The notes under the pieces were generated by a model. It ran no database searches. It saw nothing but the letters and a program-made list of their open reading frames with translations, and was not told where the DNA came from. DNA of 64,000 bases from Rosellinia necatrix (lineage: Eukaryota; Ascomycota; Sordariomycetes; Xylariales; Xylariaceae). The stretch is from contig JAGYVD010000006.1 in assembly GCA_021209875.1 (NCBI GenBank), positions 682,001 through 746,000 of the forward strand, in the 5' to 3' direction. Each line of letters begins with the position of its first letter. Positions within the stretch are counted from its first letter, which is position 1. Both the position numbers and the translations under genes were made by a program. Below are positions 1-12,151 of the stretch, piece after piece.

Positions 1-123
1 AACCCCGTCCGCCTCGCCCGCGCCGCCGGCGTCGAGATGCCCCGCCTGCAGAGCCTCTACGCCCTGCTGCGCAGCATGCAGGCCGTGCGCGAGGCCGCGA
101 GGCCGAGGGAGGGGAAGCTATAG
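1..123 (+). CDS. C-terminal end of a probable 2-dehydropantoate 2-reductase (ketopantoate reductase), partial
   Basis: An open frame enters from the left edge and ends at the TAG at 121-123, giving about 40 residues. The pattern RLAR-x-x-G-V-x-MPRLQSLYALLR resembles the final helix of the ApbA/PanE C-terminal domain, where 'PxLxxLYALLR' is typical. Family knowledge: the enzyme reduces ketopantoate to pantoate with NADPH in pantothenate and CoA synthesis, and fungi carry many paralogues of unknown substrate. Codons are very GC-rich at the third position, unlike the DNA after the stop. It converges on the phytochrome gene. Only the tail is visible, so the paralogue cannot be named. Confidence 0.6.
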   Translation, partial: NPVRLARAAGVEMPRLQSLYALLRSMQAVREAARPREGKL

Positions 124-1724
124 GTGGATGTACGCGTAAAGAGAGAGAGAGAGAGAGAGGGGGGAGAGAGTATGGTACCGCACTGGCCATATCTATGGCT
201 ACGTTCTTATGGCGCTCGAAATGTCCGCGTAATGGATGAGCTCGCTTCACGCACGTCCGCATCAAATAGTCTGGGCCTCGAAGGCCATCAGGACTCGAGG
301 CAAAATGCCGGGCCCCGATGCGCCGCGTGACGCAGGTAAGGAAGGCGTGGTAATGAATATAACGGTGTCGAAACACTCGGCATCGCGGGGTTAGACCGAG
401 GAGGGCCTACTCCGCCCCCTCCCTCTCTAGACGGCGGGCGAGGCCCGGTCTAGATGGATAGATATAGAACGCGCTTATGTTCATTTCATTAGATATAGAT
501 ACCGTCCGCAACTACATGGCGCTTAATTCGTAGAACATTATATCCGTGCTCCTACCCCGAGCCTGTGTCAACCGCACACACAAACCCATCTAGATATACA
601 TTTTCGGGCGGCTTCCCGGCGGTATAGCATACTCCAGCGGTAGATGCCCGGCTTCAATTAGCCCCTGATTATAGTAGACGATATACGAATGATCCGAGGC
701 CACTCGGCCTTTCGGAGTATTCAATCTTCCCGCCTCCCTGCCCCCATCCCCCCTGTGTCCCAGCATGTTTAATTCGTTGAGATAGGCGCACCGATAGTTC
801 TAACTTCACGCACGGCCGCATGGCACGGGTCGAAGGTGGTGGGGAGTTGTCACCGCATCCTCGCGGTTGGCTTTCCCACCCCAAGTCGCAATCAGGCCCC
901 TGGCTATGACTGAGGCATACAAACCCTGGGTAGGTGTCAGTGTATCCATAAGAATCGTGTATTCCCACCTTTCCCTACGTCTAACAGGATCTGAATGTCA
1001 CCATCGCCAAATGAACGATGACAACAGAGGTAGTGTATAAAGTCAAAGGAAAACTTGAGGAAATTATGTGAAGAGGGACTACCCCTGTCCAGCTCCGGAA
1101 AAACCAATGTCCAATGTGCAATGCGTGTATCTGTGCGCAACGCCCAGTTCGTTGCCCTTTCCGTAAAACCCCCTATCAGAGTGGCAAGAAACGGAGTCAT
1201 GTATTTCCCTCGATAAAGGCAGAGGCGACCGCTCCTTTCCCAGTTGTTTGCCCCTTTTCATATCACCAAACACCACGTATATGCGTAAATGACCCAACGA
1301 TGTTTTCAATAGTAAAGGGGGTGTTTCGATTTCAGTCGAGGCCAATCAAACAGCCCTGCTGACTCTATTTTGCAGGTCAAGCATGAGAATTTGCCGATGT
1401 CCATAACTCCTGTCCTAACCGATTCCTATATTCTCACGTTGGAAATCCTCCAAATATCTGCTAGGTGGACGGGCTTTGGAGACGCGTCTATGAGCCGACG
1501 TTCGCGCGCTGGAAGTGAAGGCGGAAAGTGTCTGCAGGCCTCTTGAACGCAAAAGGTGCGATGGCATACGAAACGTCACTCGCTGCAACACGTTGAATTG
1601 ACCAAGGCGCTTTTGTGTGGTGAAGAGCCGGCATGTTCTCGCTCTAGAACCCATATCTGGCTATTGGAACGGCGTGTTTAGAGACAGTTTCCGCCCTACA
1701 TCCTTATTCTAAACTGCGTAATTA
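124..1724. other. Intergenic, no gene seen
   Basis: Region between two convergent genes. It holds a GA microsatellite at about 139-160 and otherwise mixed sequence. Several overlapping frames of 80-100 codons on the minus strand (669-1654) have no recognisable motif, overlap each other, and look like chance. Confidence 0.6.
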
Positions 1725-4700
1725 TTACGTCGCTCGGGGGGCAAACCAGCCACCACATTCCCACTCGTTAGGCTTATAGAGACATTTCTCTCGCACGTTG
1801 TCATTGGTAATACCATCGAGAAGTACATGAAGACGCTTAAAGTCGATGGGCTTGAGTATCCAGCCGTCGAATCCGGCTTCGATGTAGATGGTTCTATCTT
1901 TCTCTACAAGCGAAGCCGATACAGCAAATATGGGGATACGCCCATGGAGGTGGCCGATGGCGGATAACGGTGGGAAATCGTTTGACGTCTCAAACGATCT
2001 AATCAACTTGGTACTTGTAAGACCATCGACAATAGGCATCTAGAATATGTGGTTAGCTCTTCTTTCCTCTCGTGCTCCCTCTAAGACCCCCTCCTCTCCT
2101 CCCCGTCAACCGAATCGGAAACGGGTACTAGACGTACCTGCATGTCCATGAGGATTATATCAAAGTCCATTGCCTTTTCCTTGTAGACTGTAGCGCAATC
2201 CTCACCGTTGACGGTTGGATAGACCTTGTGTCCAGCTTTTTCTAGTCGCTTCGTGAGAATCTTCATGTTTATCGGATCGTCCTCGGCGATGAGTACCCGG
2301 AGTTTGTCATGCCTCGTATTCAAAGGTTCACTAGACTTAGTCTCGTCTTCCACTTGGGCGGTGTTTGGAGCTATTTCGAACAATATTCGTGAAGAATGGT
2401 CATTCCGGGGTCCGGCGGGCGAATCGGAATATGTGTCGGGCATTTTCACGGGCTTAATCGGCATGCTACTACCTCGAACGGGATACACACCAGGCAGTCC
2501 CTCAGCAGGCTGAGCGGGATTCATAGTTGGTGGATATGGCAGTTCCTGAGCTGTATCCCCCCGTGAAGCGCCAATATTCGGAAGTGATGAAGTACTGGAG
2601 TTCAAAAATGACCGTCGTCCCATAGAGTCGCTTCGCTGGATATTTGCCGTTTCTTTATCAGTCGCGCTGGGGTCAAATGAAGTTTGGATGGCATCAATCA
2701 GGCGCTCTGCATTGCTCTTATTGCTACGAGCGCCACTCCCACTACTTTTTAGGCTGTTCACACTGTTCGTCTCATCAAAGCTTCGGGTCTTAGCGACTGT
2801 GCGATCAGACGTGTTGACTGCGTCGCCGTTCCCCCGGTCAACAAGCAAAACCTCACCAGCCTGCGTGGGTGGCATGGTCTTGGTCACTGAAACCGAAGTT
2901 GCCGCGTCTGAGGCCACGTCGGCCGCTGTATCGTGGTCTATAAGTTTTTGAAGCATATCGCTACTAGGCAGCTCAAACGGGAGCTGAATGACGAATCTAG
3001 AACCTTTGCCCTCTTCCGATTTCAACCGTAACTGGCCATCCATATTGCGTACTATGCGCGCAACAACGGCTAGGCCGAGGCCTAATGTGCGGCCTTCATG
3101 GCCTTGCCTAAGCGATTCATCGATTACTTCAGGCTCGCCTGGGTCGGCGCTGCTCACTTGCTCCAGATCCTGGAAAATGTTATCGAGCTGTTCGTTGCTC
3201 ATACCGCGGCCGGTGTCGTGTATGGCAATCTCGACTCGAACACGAGACTCGAGCACTTCGACGACAAAGCATTCCACTTTGACAGACCCTGATGCAGTGT
3301 TTTGGACGGCGTTTGCTGTTACGTTCGCCACGGCTTGTCGCACTCGACGGTAGTCGCCGTAGACCTGCTTCGGGAGACCCGGGTGTTCGACAACCTCGTA
3401 AGAAATACCTTTTCGTTTGGCGTCGGCCTTGAAAGGTTCTGTAGCTTCTGACATGCACGCTGGAAGATCCATTATCTCGTCTTTCACCAATTCCCGACCC
3501 TCCTCTGTTTTAGTTAGGTCGAGAAGGTCGTTGATCACGTAGATGAGCGACTTGGAAGCAGAATGGGATTTCGCTAGATTGTCCCGTGTCTCCTGGTCGA
3601 TTGATCCTTCAAGTGCAATTTCTAGATAATTTATAATGGCATTTAGGGGGGTGCGGACCTCATGGGCAGAATTGGCTAGCAAGAGACGCGTGAGCCGGCT
3701 GCTTTGAAGGGCGGCTTCCTTCTGCCTCCAGACCTCGATGAATTTACCTGCATAGATTGATTAGCTGTCCGTTCAGATGACCACGGACCGGCCCCATTAG
3801 GGATGTTAAGTAATAGTGGTGGCCGTTCCACGCTTACCATATACCAGGCAAAGGACAGCCGCGGTCTCTACTTGCTCCTCAGACCATTCCCTGCATTTAC
3901 CAAGTACGGTTTCGCGCCAGGCCTGGAAACTTGATCGCGGTTCGAGATAATCGGAAGTCCCCTGTCTTATTGTTTTCTCGTATGGGTTACCGGCCCATTC
4001 AACCTCTCGAACTTGACCCTTCCGGAAGAAGGCTATAAAGTCGTGGCCACCTACGCTCAGCGGCACATACAATAGACCAGCAATGACGGAAAACCCCGGC
4101 GTGTATCGGAGATTTGGGAAGTCTTGGGAGATATCGTGCGTAGTTAGGACAGTGGTAAAATTCTGGAGGCGAAGATATTCAAGTAGGGCGAGGGCCTCTT
4201 GCGATTGTGTAATCTTGCCAAGAACCTTCGTTTCGTCGCCGATAGATAACATGCCGAAATCCGCGTCGAAAAGCTTCAGCAGGTCCTCGGACGAAGCAAT
4301 TATATAACCAGAGGGGTTTTTGTCTGTGGGCATGGTGTTGATGAGTTTTCTAGCCTGGAGGCGGGAGGCATAGGACAGCCGCTCGATGTTTCGCGATGCG
4401 GTCTCGCCAACCATTCGACACATTTTACGAATAGGAAACGACACTCTCATTCCTCTAGGGCCGTAGCCTTGACATGAAATGAGGCCCCATAGCTCGCCAA
4501 AAGCGTCAAGTGAGATGGACATAGACGACCGAACGGCCATGTTAGCGAGATACTTCAAATGGATGGGGGAGATGGCTCGTAGATAGGCGTGGCTTAGATC
4601 GAGAGGGTTCTCCAGATCCTCCATAGTGCGGCAGACTAGCCTTGCCGATTCCAGCTCTCGATCGTAGAGTAGCCTGACCTTGTTGAGCTTGTAGAGCTCA

Positions 4701-6125
4701 CGTGCTTGCTTCGGGATATCGGATGCGGGAAAATGTAGACCGTGGTACAGATCACGCGTCTGGGCCGGATCAACTAATTCGGTAACCACCTTGCCATTAA
4801 AGGCAGCATCAAACTGGTAGACCATGACGCGGTGAAATCCTGTCAGTTCCTTCACAATGCCTACTAAAGTCTTGAGGAATCTCTCTAGGTCTGGCGCCGA
4901 CGCGAACTGCTCCTGGACTTGCGACATGATGTCAAAAACCTGCATAGCGCCAGCCTCGCTCCGTCTATTACGCGCGCCCCTCAGCACTCGGAGAGGCTTG
5001 CTGCCGATCTCGGTGCTCTGATGGATCTGCTCGGCCGTTGGGTTCTGATAAAGAGTATCCTCGGGTCCTTCCGGCGTCATTTCGTCGGGCGGTCGAGTCG
5101 GATGTAACTCATCATCCACCAGCTCAAACTCGCAAATGATGAGATCAGGATGGCTCTGATTGATATGTATAGCGCACCACAGCTTGATCGCCTTTCTTGA
5201 CTTAGGTGGGCGCAAGGAGATACTAAAGATATCGGGGCCGCCTGTTGCGGGATCCGATTCCTCGTCTCGAATGAAATCTATATGATCGAGAAGATTGTCG
5301 ACTTGTTCCTCCGATAAGATGTCGGTGAAGCTTCCGAGACCGAAGAGTTCATGGGGCGCAAAGCCAATGATATCTTTCGAGTTCTCGCTCACTATGCGCA
5401 CGGAAAAAAGACCGCCTGGCTCTTCTCTCAAGGCGATAAGAAGGCCAAAAGCCTGGACAGCGCCGGGAGTGTGAATCGGCTCATCCTCGCAGCGCTGCAG
5501 TGGCCCACCCGGGCCTGTGATGATAGCATGGCCGTGGTCCGTCATAACATGCTGAAAACGGCTAGTTATGAAGCCCACATCTTCAACAAGCTCCTTCGGA
5601 GTGCCGCCAGAAGAACTACTGGACGGGCTACCCAGTGTGTTTGCGCAGGCGCTAGCGTCTCCGGCGTCCGGTGTCTCGTCGGGGTCGGGGGTAAGATCGC
5701 TGAAGATGGGTAGCTCCGCGACGGCTGGGCGCTCATAATTCGACAGTGCATTGCCAGCGTCGTCAGAGAAAGAGGAAACAACGGTGTTCTTCCGGCTAGG
5801 CCGAGGAGTACCAGTAGAGGCCCTGTCCCTCGGTGAGGAGGGGGGTAGAGCGGGAGACGGGTGGGATGATGAGGAGCCTAATGCGCTGGTCACAATGGGA
5901 GACGTGCTGGGACATCGTCGGCCATCCCACGTTGAATCCAGACGCGGGAAATAGTCGGGCTCGATAGGGCCGCGAGAATGCACCCAAGGAGTCGGCTGGG
6001 ACTGATCTACGCTGATGACAGATCGGATGGGAAAGACGCGGTCGGAGGGGTCGACGTGGCTGCCGGTACCCCCGCTGTGACTCTTCTGGCGGCCGGAAGA
6101 GTTAGTTGTCTTTGTTGCACCGCCG

Positions 6126-6161
<36 letters not shown>

Positions 6162-6397
6162 TGATGATGATTCTGTTGTCGTTGCTCTTGCTGCTGTCGC
6201 TGTTGCTGGGCAGAGGGTTCTTCAGGACGGTGGATGGCGGGGGTAGGCTCGTCGGCGATGGAGAGGCTGTCCGTCTCGGCGGAGGAGTTCTCGGGCGGCG
6301 GTAGTTGTGGTGGTATTTGTGATTCCTGCAGCGGTGGTTGTACCTGAGGTGGTTGAGGCGGCGGCTGCTTGCCTGCCGGATCACTCTCGGATTCCAT
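1725..6397 (-). CDS. Fungal phytochrome, hybrid histidine kinase (three exons)
   Basis: Red/far-red photoreceptor kinase. Exons 6397-3838, 3747-2138 and 2039-1725 give 1,494 residues; both introns are GT-AG (90 and 98 nt) and keep frame. Order: disordered Pro/Gln-rich N-terminus with Q10 (about 81-90); PAS domain with the biliverdin cysteine C303 in RCEDEPIH; GAF domain with PASDIP at 557-562; PHY domain with the PRSSF tongue motif just before the first intron; HisKA with H882 in AHEVRTPLN; HATPase with N-, DTGRGM and GLGLAV boxes; a Ser-rich linker; and a receiver with phospho-acceptor D1388 in LMDMQMP. The second intron falls right after that motif's DMQ. Family knowledge: fungal phytochromes (A. 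nidulans FphA type) bind biliverdin and signal through the HOG phosphorelay and light-regulated development. At 1,494 residues it is longer than FphA-type proteins (about 1,280) because of the N-terminus and the kinase-receiver linker. Confidence 0.95.
6128..6160 (-). repeat. CAG/CTG codon repeat encoding polyglutamine in phytochrome
   Basis: A run of GCT-GCT-GCT on the plus strand reads as ten CAG glutamine codons in the phytochrome N-terminus. Gln-rich flanks, broken by His, Arg and Lys, extend it on both sides. Confidence 0.9.
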
Positions 6398-6455
6398 CAG
6401 TTAACCTCCTACGGCCAGGCACCTATAGAGAGAGGTACGACGTCCTGTGGTCGTT

Positions 6456-6560
6456 CTCCCTCCTTCCTTCCTTCCTTCCTTTCTTCCTTCCTTCCTTTCT
6501 TCCCTCCTTCCTTGCTTCCCTCCCTCTTTCCTTCCTTTCTTTCCTTCCCTCCTTCCTCCC
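6456..6560. repeat. CTTC/GAAG polypyrimidine tract in the phytochrome leader
   Basis: About 100 bp built of CCTT-type tetramers, starting about 60 bp from the phytochrome start codon. It is purine-rich in the sense of the gene. Such tracts are common in fungal promoters and leaders and are length-unstable. Confidence 0.85.
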
Positions 6561-8037
6561 GTGTTCTTTCTCTTTCTCTCCCCCTCTGTGTCGTTCTACC
6601 CCCGGCCCTCTGTGACCGGCCGGGGAATTCACCGAACGCCGTAACGAACCCCCCCGGTCGTGATTTGACGAATGAAAGGTGCAGCTGCAATGCGCCGAAA
6701 GCACCGGGCTAGGTAGGTAACCCTCCCTGCTCTTACAAGCGAATAGGTTAAGGCCCAGAAGTCGTGTGTCCGGATTGCATGTGATGGTAACAACCAACAG
6801 CGTACATGCGTCCACGGGCGAGCTCTCGAATAAGGCAACCGTCGTCGACCTGGACAGAGAGTCTGGATTTGGCATATGTGCACTAATACCTAACTCAAAC
6901 AGAACTTACGACCAAGGTAAGGAATGTGGACCACAAGAGACTCTCATCCAACAGCCATAGTCCCCAGCTGTGAACCGGTGGGGAGCGAGAGAACAGCTGT
7001 CGAGGATACTTGAGTGAAGTTGGTGGAACGGGTTAGGTCTGTAACTCTAAGCTGCAGCTTAGGACTGCGCGGCTCGGGCTAGGTAGGGAGCTCAAGCTCC
7101 GGAGGGAAGGCTTCTCTTGTTAGAGTTTAAGACCCTCTCGGGTGGCGATGGGATACGTAAGTGGCGGCAGGGGTGCCCTCACGGTTCTGTGCTGGAAAGG
7201 GCCAAGGAAAGGGACGGATAACACAGGAGAGTATAAACGATGTTTTATTTGAGCCCTCTACACATTCTCTACTCGCCGTTCGAAGGAAATTGGCACGCAT
7301 CAAAGAACGAAAAGCGGGAGAGTCGAAGAGGGGCAGGAGTGAGAGGGCAGTCTAGGAATAGTTATCCGCACTAGACGCCTGTTAGTGTAAATTGATGGGT
7401 GGATGGATGGATGGACGGATGCGATTCTCCCTAACCTACATACCTCTTTTTTTTATTTTTACCTTTTTTCCTTCCCCTCTACCTAAGTACCTAACCTTAG
7501 CCACTTGGCAAGGCAAAGTACTTCTGGTTAGTTATAGGTATCTACTTTTACCGGTGCTGCTTTTACCTGTGATGCGTTTGTCAGTGTTTCCTTCCGATGC
7601 CTAAATACCCATCCATATTCACTGCCCGACCCGGAGTCGCAGCCCCAATACCAGCTAGAGGCGGACAAGTTCCTGATCGACCAAACAGAGTAGTATGTGA
7701 TCGGCGTTATCCTTGTTTTTCAATTCTAGAGCAGGCTGGGGTATAGTGGCACGTGTATGTATCATTCATTACCTAGGTAGTTGCCCTCGCAAACCCTCTT
7801 ATCTAAGCAGGTATTGTTGTCAATTTGCACGAGGCCTCGGCAGAGAGGCAGACGTGGTGTAAGTGAACGCGCCCATGTACGGCAACAGCGGCAGGGCTTC
7901 TTTATGGCCCCGTCGTGAGGACTGACAGCACCACCCAGGCAACGTATAAAAACCGGGGCCACAAAAATGAACGGCCAAGTTTGACGTCAACCCAAATTGC
8001 CCTGACTCGCCACCGTGTTTTGGACATCCGTAGCATC

Positions 8038-8126
8038 CATCCTCAACACCCATCCTCAACACCCATCCTCAACATCCATCCTCAACATCCATCCTTGGCA
8101 CACATCCTTAGCGCCATCCTTAGCGC
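8038..8126. repeat. Tandem array, 13-bp unit (CATCCTCAACACC-like)
   Basis: Two near-identical copies at 8038 and 8051, two with a C-to-T change at 8064 and 8077, then degenerate copies at 8090, 8103 and 8115, the last two 12 bp long. It lies downstream of the MFS gene's stop codon. Confidence 0.85.
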
Positions 8127-8398
8127 CCTGGAGGCGAAACCTATGTCTACGTACAGCACTGATGTGAGGTGGTATGAATGCCAATCTCTAACCCCCTCAG
8201 CTCCTTTTCTGTCCTAAGCGGGCCTCAGAGGTCTGAAATCTTGAGCCATCCCCTCCACCATGAATCCAGTCCGCAAGCCGACCACGTATGCCACTGACCT
8301 TCAGTGGCCAAATAGCCCATATCCGGCACTTACCCACCTATACATACTTTATCCATACTTATACATACTCATGTATGCCAGTTCTCACCCCACGGTAC

Positions 8399-10705
8399 TC
8401 ACAAAACATTCCTGAACCCGTAGCCGTCGTTCTCGAACCCCTCTGAGTTCGCTTTGGCACCCTCGTTCCGTCTCGTCTCTGCATCCCTCCTCTCGAACTT
8501 CTTATTCTCCCACGCGAGGTAAACACGGAGTGTGAAAGCGAGCAGCGCATTAAAGAACATGAACGCAGCACAGATGCTCATCCCTTTGACAAAGTACGGC
8601 TTCTCATGTTCGGGGAAGACTGTACAGCATCCTGAGTCAGCAATCACCCGTCATCTCGAGCGTAGTCTGTAAAATGTTTCGGGAAGTGCGGGAAGTAGCG
8701 GGAAGTAGCGCGAAATCCCTAAGACATGGGGCCCCTCCCCTTCCCGTAGGTAACACCAGTCGAGGGACGCCGACAAGTAGACAATTGCCGGGGTAGCGGC
8801 GAGGACAAACGAATGAACGGATATTGGGGAAACACTCACTCCGCGTGCCTAGCAACGGCCCAGTCTGACCAATGATATTCAACAGGGCAATGCCGGTGCC
8901 TCGCTTCGAATCGCTTCCCTGGTTGTTGATCGTCCACGGGAGAATATTCGCGATGCAGGAGAACACACCCGCGGCTGCCAGGAACACAGCGAAATACCGC
9001 ACCCCCACGCCATCACACGTGGCGAGGAGAATGTACCCGATACCCCCGACTAGTGAGAGCCCGACAAGCATCACCCCGCGCTGCTGGGTCTTGTCGGCAA
9101 CCCAGGTAGTCGCGATGCAGACGATGAAAGCGAGGAGGTAAGGCGGTGCGCTGAGTCCCTGCGCATCGATGGCCGTGAACCCCAGGTTCTGGAGGATAAC
9201 CGGAAGAAAGACCGGCAAGCTACTGAACGAAACTAATCAAGATCAGACGGATGGAGCCTTGGCGGCAATTTTGGAGATGAGGGGGTAGGGCTTCGACTTA
9301 CCATTGCAACTGAAGTACATCAGCGGCGGAATCCACGTCTTGATGTCTTGGAGAGCATGAAGCGTCTCCTTGAAGTTGATGTGTCCGATCCGCGCAGTGC
9401 CTTCGCTACCCGTCTGCTGGAGAGCTCGGGCTTTGGCGATCTGCCTTTCGTCCTCGTCCAGAAAATGGGCCGTCTCGGCCGAATCGGGCATGTACTTAAA
9501 TGCGACGAACGCGAGTAGAACTGACGGGATGCCCTCCACAATGAAGAGCAGTCTCCAATTAGCGATGGCGGGGTGGCCCGAGGTGATGCCGTATGCCAGA
9601 GCTCCCGCGAACGTTGTAGCAAGCGGCGCGGCTGAGACATAGATACCACACCTGAGCCCTAGCTCGTTTCTCTTGTAGAAGAACGAGAGCAGATATGGTA
9701 TCCCGGGCGCGAAAGCCGCCTCGGCAGTCGCCAGGAAGAAACGGCTTGCCAATAAGCCAGACCAGTTATATGCAGCAGCCTGGAGAGTGGATGCCGTGCC
9801 CCTATGGCAATTAATGAGCCTAGTATACATAACAATACCTGAGGGGAATAGTGCAACCGCATCTTACCAGACAAAAACGCATATAAAGGCCCAGCGGTGC
9901 CTTCAGGATTGTAATCAGCACCGAATCTAATGAATTAACAGCATCTTAAGGGTGAGACGAACGGTGGTACCACTTTCCACATTAATGCAGCCCACTCGAA
10001 AACGACTGCGACGAAAAGACAGTCAGAAGAATTCGATCAAGTCATAACAGGCAAGTGCCGGCGTGTTGACTAACTGTAGGGGATGTAGAATATCGTTAAA
10101 AGCCACTGCATCACCTGTTAGACGGTGGTTGGAAGTCACCAAACACTGGCGGGGTTTCCACTTACTTGGTATTGAGCATCGCTCAGACCAAGGTCTTTGC
10201 CCTAGTAATGATATGAATAAGCACTGGGACAGTTGTTATGTGTGATGCTGACGGGGGCGAGGAAGTGATAATTACCATTCCTGCAAGCTGGGCATTTCCA
10301 ATGTTGGATCTGTCGAGGAACGCTACAAGATCTGGCTATCATCAATCGTCTTGTCTATTTATCTCGTCGCCCGCGATCTACTAACAGAGAGCTGTGACCA
10401 ATGGAATTAGGTGAAGATCAATTTTTCTCTATCTCGCATTATAAGGTAAGCCTTTAGCATGTATGCGAATGCATCCATATATTTCGGACTGGGAGCGGAG
10501 CTCATGAGATCGATGAGATTACCGAAACCAGCAAAAATAATACGATGATTGACGATGAGGCTATAAGAGATCATACCACAACACGCCTCTCAAGAGCAGG
10601 GTCGATGGAGGGTTCGGGTGAACCAGGTCGAAGGCGATCGACGGAACCAGCGGTCCCGGGCAGCAGTTCCGGCTCAGCAGACGTGCTCTTGTGTATGGCG
10701 TCCAT
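8399..10705 (-). CDS. MFS permease of the anion:cation symporter family (Dal5/Tna1-like), ten exons
   Basis: Exons rebuilt from signatures and splice sites: 10705-10577, 10428-10386, 10322-10276, 10201-10166, 10105-10075, 10005-9963, 9900-9868, 9801-9302, 9232-8840, 8619-8399. They keep frame throughout and sum to 1,476 nt, 491 residues plus stop. Seen in order: a cytosolic N-terminus; RKIDLHLIPLVTAL (TM1); SFLDRSNIGNAQLAGM (the family's hallmark loop); KDLGLSDAQYQWLLTIFYIPY (split over two exons); FEWAALMWKVVPPHRW; GTASTLQAAAYNWSG; NVSFSSLPVFLP; and the last pair of helices. Family knowledge: ACS transporters import organic anions such as allantoate, nicotinate or phthalate with protons at the plasma membrane. 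The substrate cannot be read from sequence. TM1 lies close to the next loop, perhaps three residues shorter than usual. One donor (GTTCGT, before 9963) is non-consensus. Start chosen at 10705 because the reading before it is in an apparent leader. Confidence 0.88.
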
Positions 10706-12151
10706 TGTAGATAATAAGACAACTGCAAGAAAATACCAAGTCGTCAATGCCAAGTATATTTATATCAATAGCCCGAACCCGTCATCACAGGGTAACCCCG
10801 GTATACGGAAGAAACACTAAAGAAGGAAATGGAGGGTTGGGGTAAAACTTACCTGTAGGCTGTAATAACCTGCTCGCTGACTTCGCGTTGAAGGCCATAC
10901 CCCAACACCGGCAGTCAAGGCTTGATCAGAGACGCACCCCGAAAACCGGGGATTGACTGTACTTGGTTAGTTATTAGTGCGGCTAGACTATTGCCGCCTC
11001 CTGTGTGTTCGGCAGCCCCAAATGATACGTCACCTTACCTCGCTAGGCAATGATCGGTGAAATGGCGGGGGCACATGACGGACGACGAGTCGAGGATGCA
11101 TAGGCCTGCGTGCAAATATCAGTATCAACGAACGAAGGACAGTATTTTATTAGAATTGATAGATTAAAAAAAAAAATTAAAAATTATAAGCTTAGTTTTG
11201 TTTATTCCCCTGATGCTACAAGACCCGTGCGTGCGGCCGCTCTTTTAATTTATAACGGAGGCCGAACATACCTAACTAAACCCACAGACTATAGGAGCCA
11301 ATGTTAACGCTTGACATCAAGAGAGGGTATGTGCACATAACTACCAGACGAGATAAAATACTAATTATGTTCGACGATCAGGTAAAGGAGCACAATTGAC
11401 AGATTCGTTGGTTCTGCTCTGCTAAACAGAGATACAATCACTAGACGACAGGATCACAGTATATGTTAGTTTTGAGAAATTCTTTTTAGGATAGTTAAGC
11501 TATGCCTATATGCAGGGGTGCCGCTTGATGCGCAACTATAAAATGTAGCGCGGTGCTAAAACACAAAAATCTATTTACATGGCTTCATAAACAGTGCTGA
11601 GACACATATCCCCCGTGTATACATTAACCCATATGTCGTGATATTTACCCCAATAGTCAATCCCTCTTCACTCGAGTCAGCCCGCTTGTCCCGCCCCGAA
11701 TGCATTGGATACGTGTGTCATCAAAACGCCGCCTTTTAAAAACACACAAATATGCGCCGTGATGACTATTTCCCGCAATAGTGCCAGTATCCAGTAAGGG
11801 GAGAGTGTCGAAATTTCCAAAAACAGATATGAAGGAAGCCGATCGCCCACTCGCTTGATTCGTTCGATGAATTGAAACGAACCCCTCGAACCAATCATTT
11901 TGAGGACGGTCATGAATGAACCAACCCAGACATCGTTGTTCCCGCCCTTAGCGGAAATGAATGAATAAAATAAGGCCGGGGGGCTTCGATCCCCTCATCC
12001 TTTTATCAGATTTGGACAATGACCTAGTATATGCACGCCGTCACCTAGCTCAGCCGAATAATCCGATAGCAACTCGACGTGGGGCTGAGGTAGAGGGCGT
12101 TTGATACAATAGTATAAGCCAGCATAGCCTCAGCCGATGAAAGAGCCTTTG
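10706..12151. other. Intergenic, AT-rich, nothing recognised
   Basis: Upstream region of the MFS gene. An AT-rich patch with short A runs lies near 11100-11200. The frames of up to 90 codons (10545-10820, 11110-11307, 11677-11913) carry no motif, and the first overlaps the MFS first exon on the other strand. Confidence 0.55.

Larger units (their letters stand above)
6398..8398. other. Intergenic region upstream of phytochrome
   Basis: Two kilobases between phytochrome and the 3' end of the MFS gene, both on the minus strand. It contains a CTTC tract next to the phytochrome start (separate entry), a GGAT microsatellite near 7400-7425, and a 13-bp tandem array near 8038-8126 (separate entry). 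The overlapping 60-150-codon frames at 6307-6883 come from the CTTC repeat and are not genes. Confidence 0.6.

Noticed and set aside
6307..6883. Several overlapping frames up to 150 codons in the CTTC tract
   Set aside because: Products of the tetranucleotide repeat, rich in Leu/Pro/Phe or Lys/Glu/Gly depending on strand.
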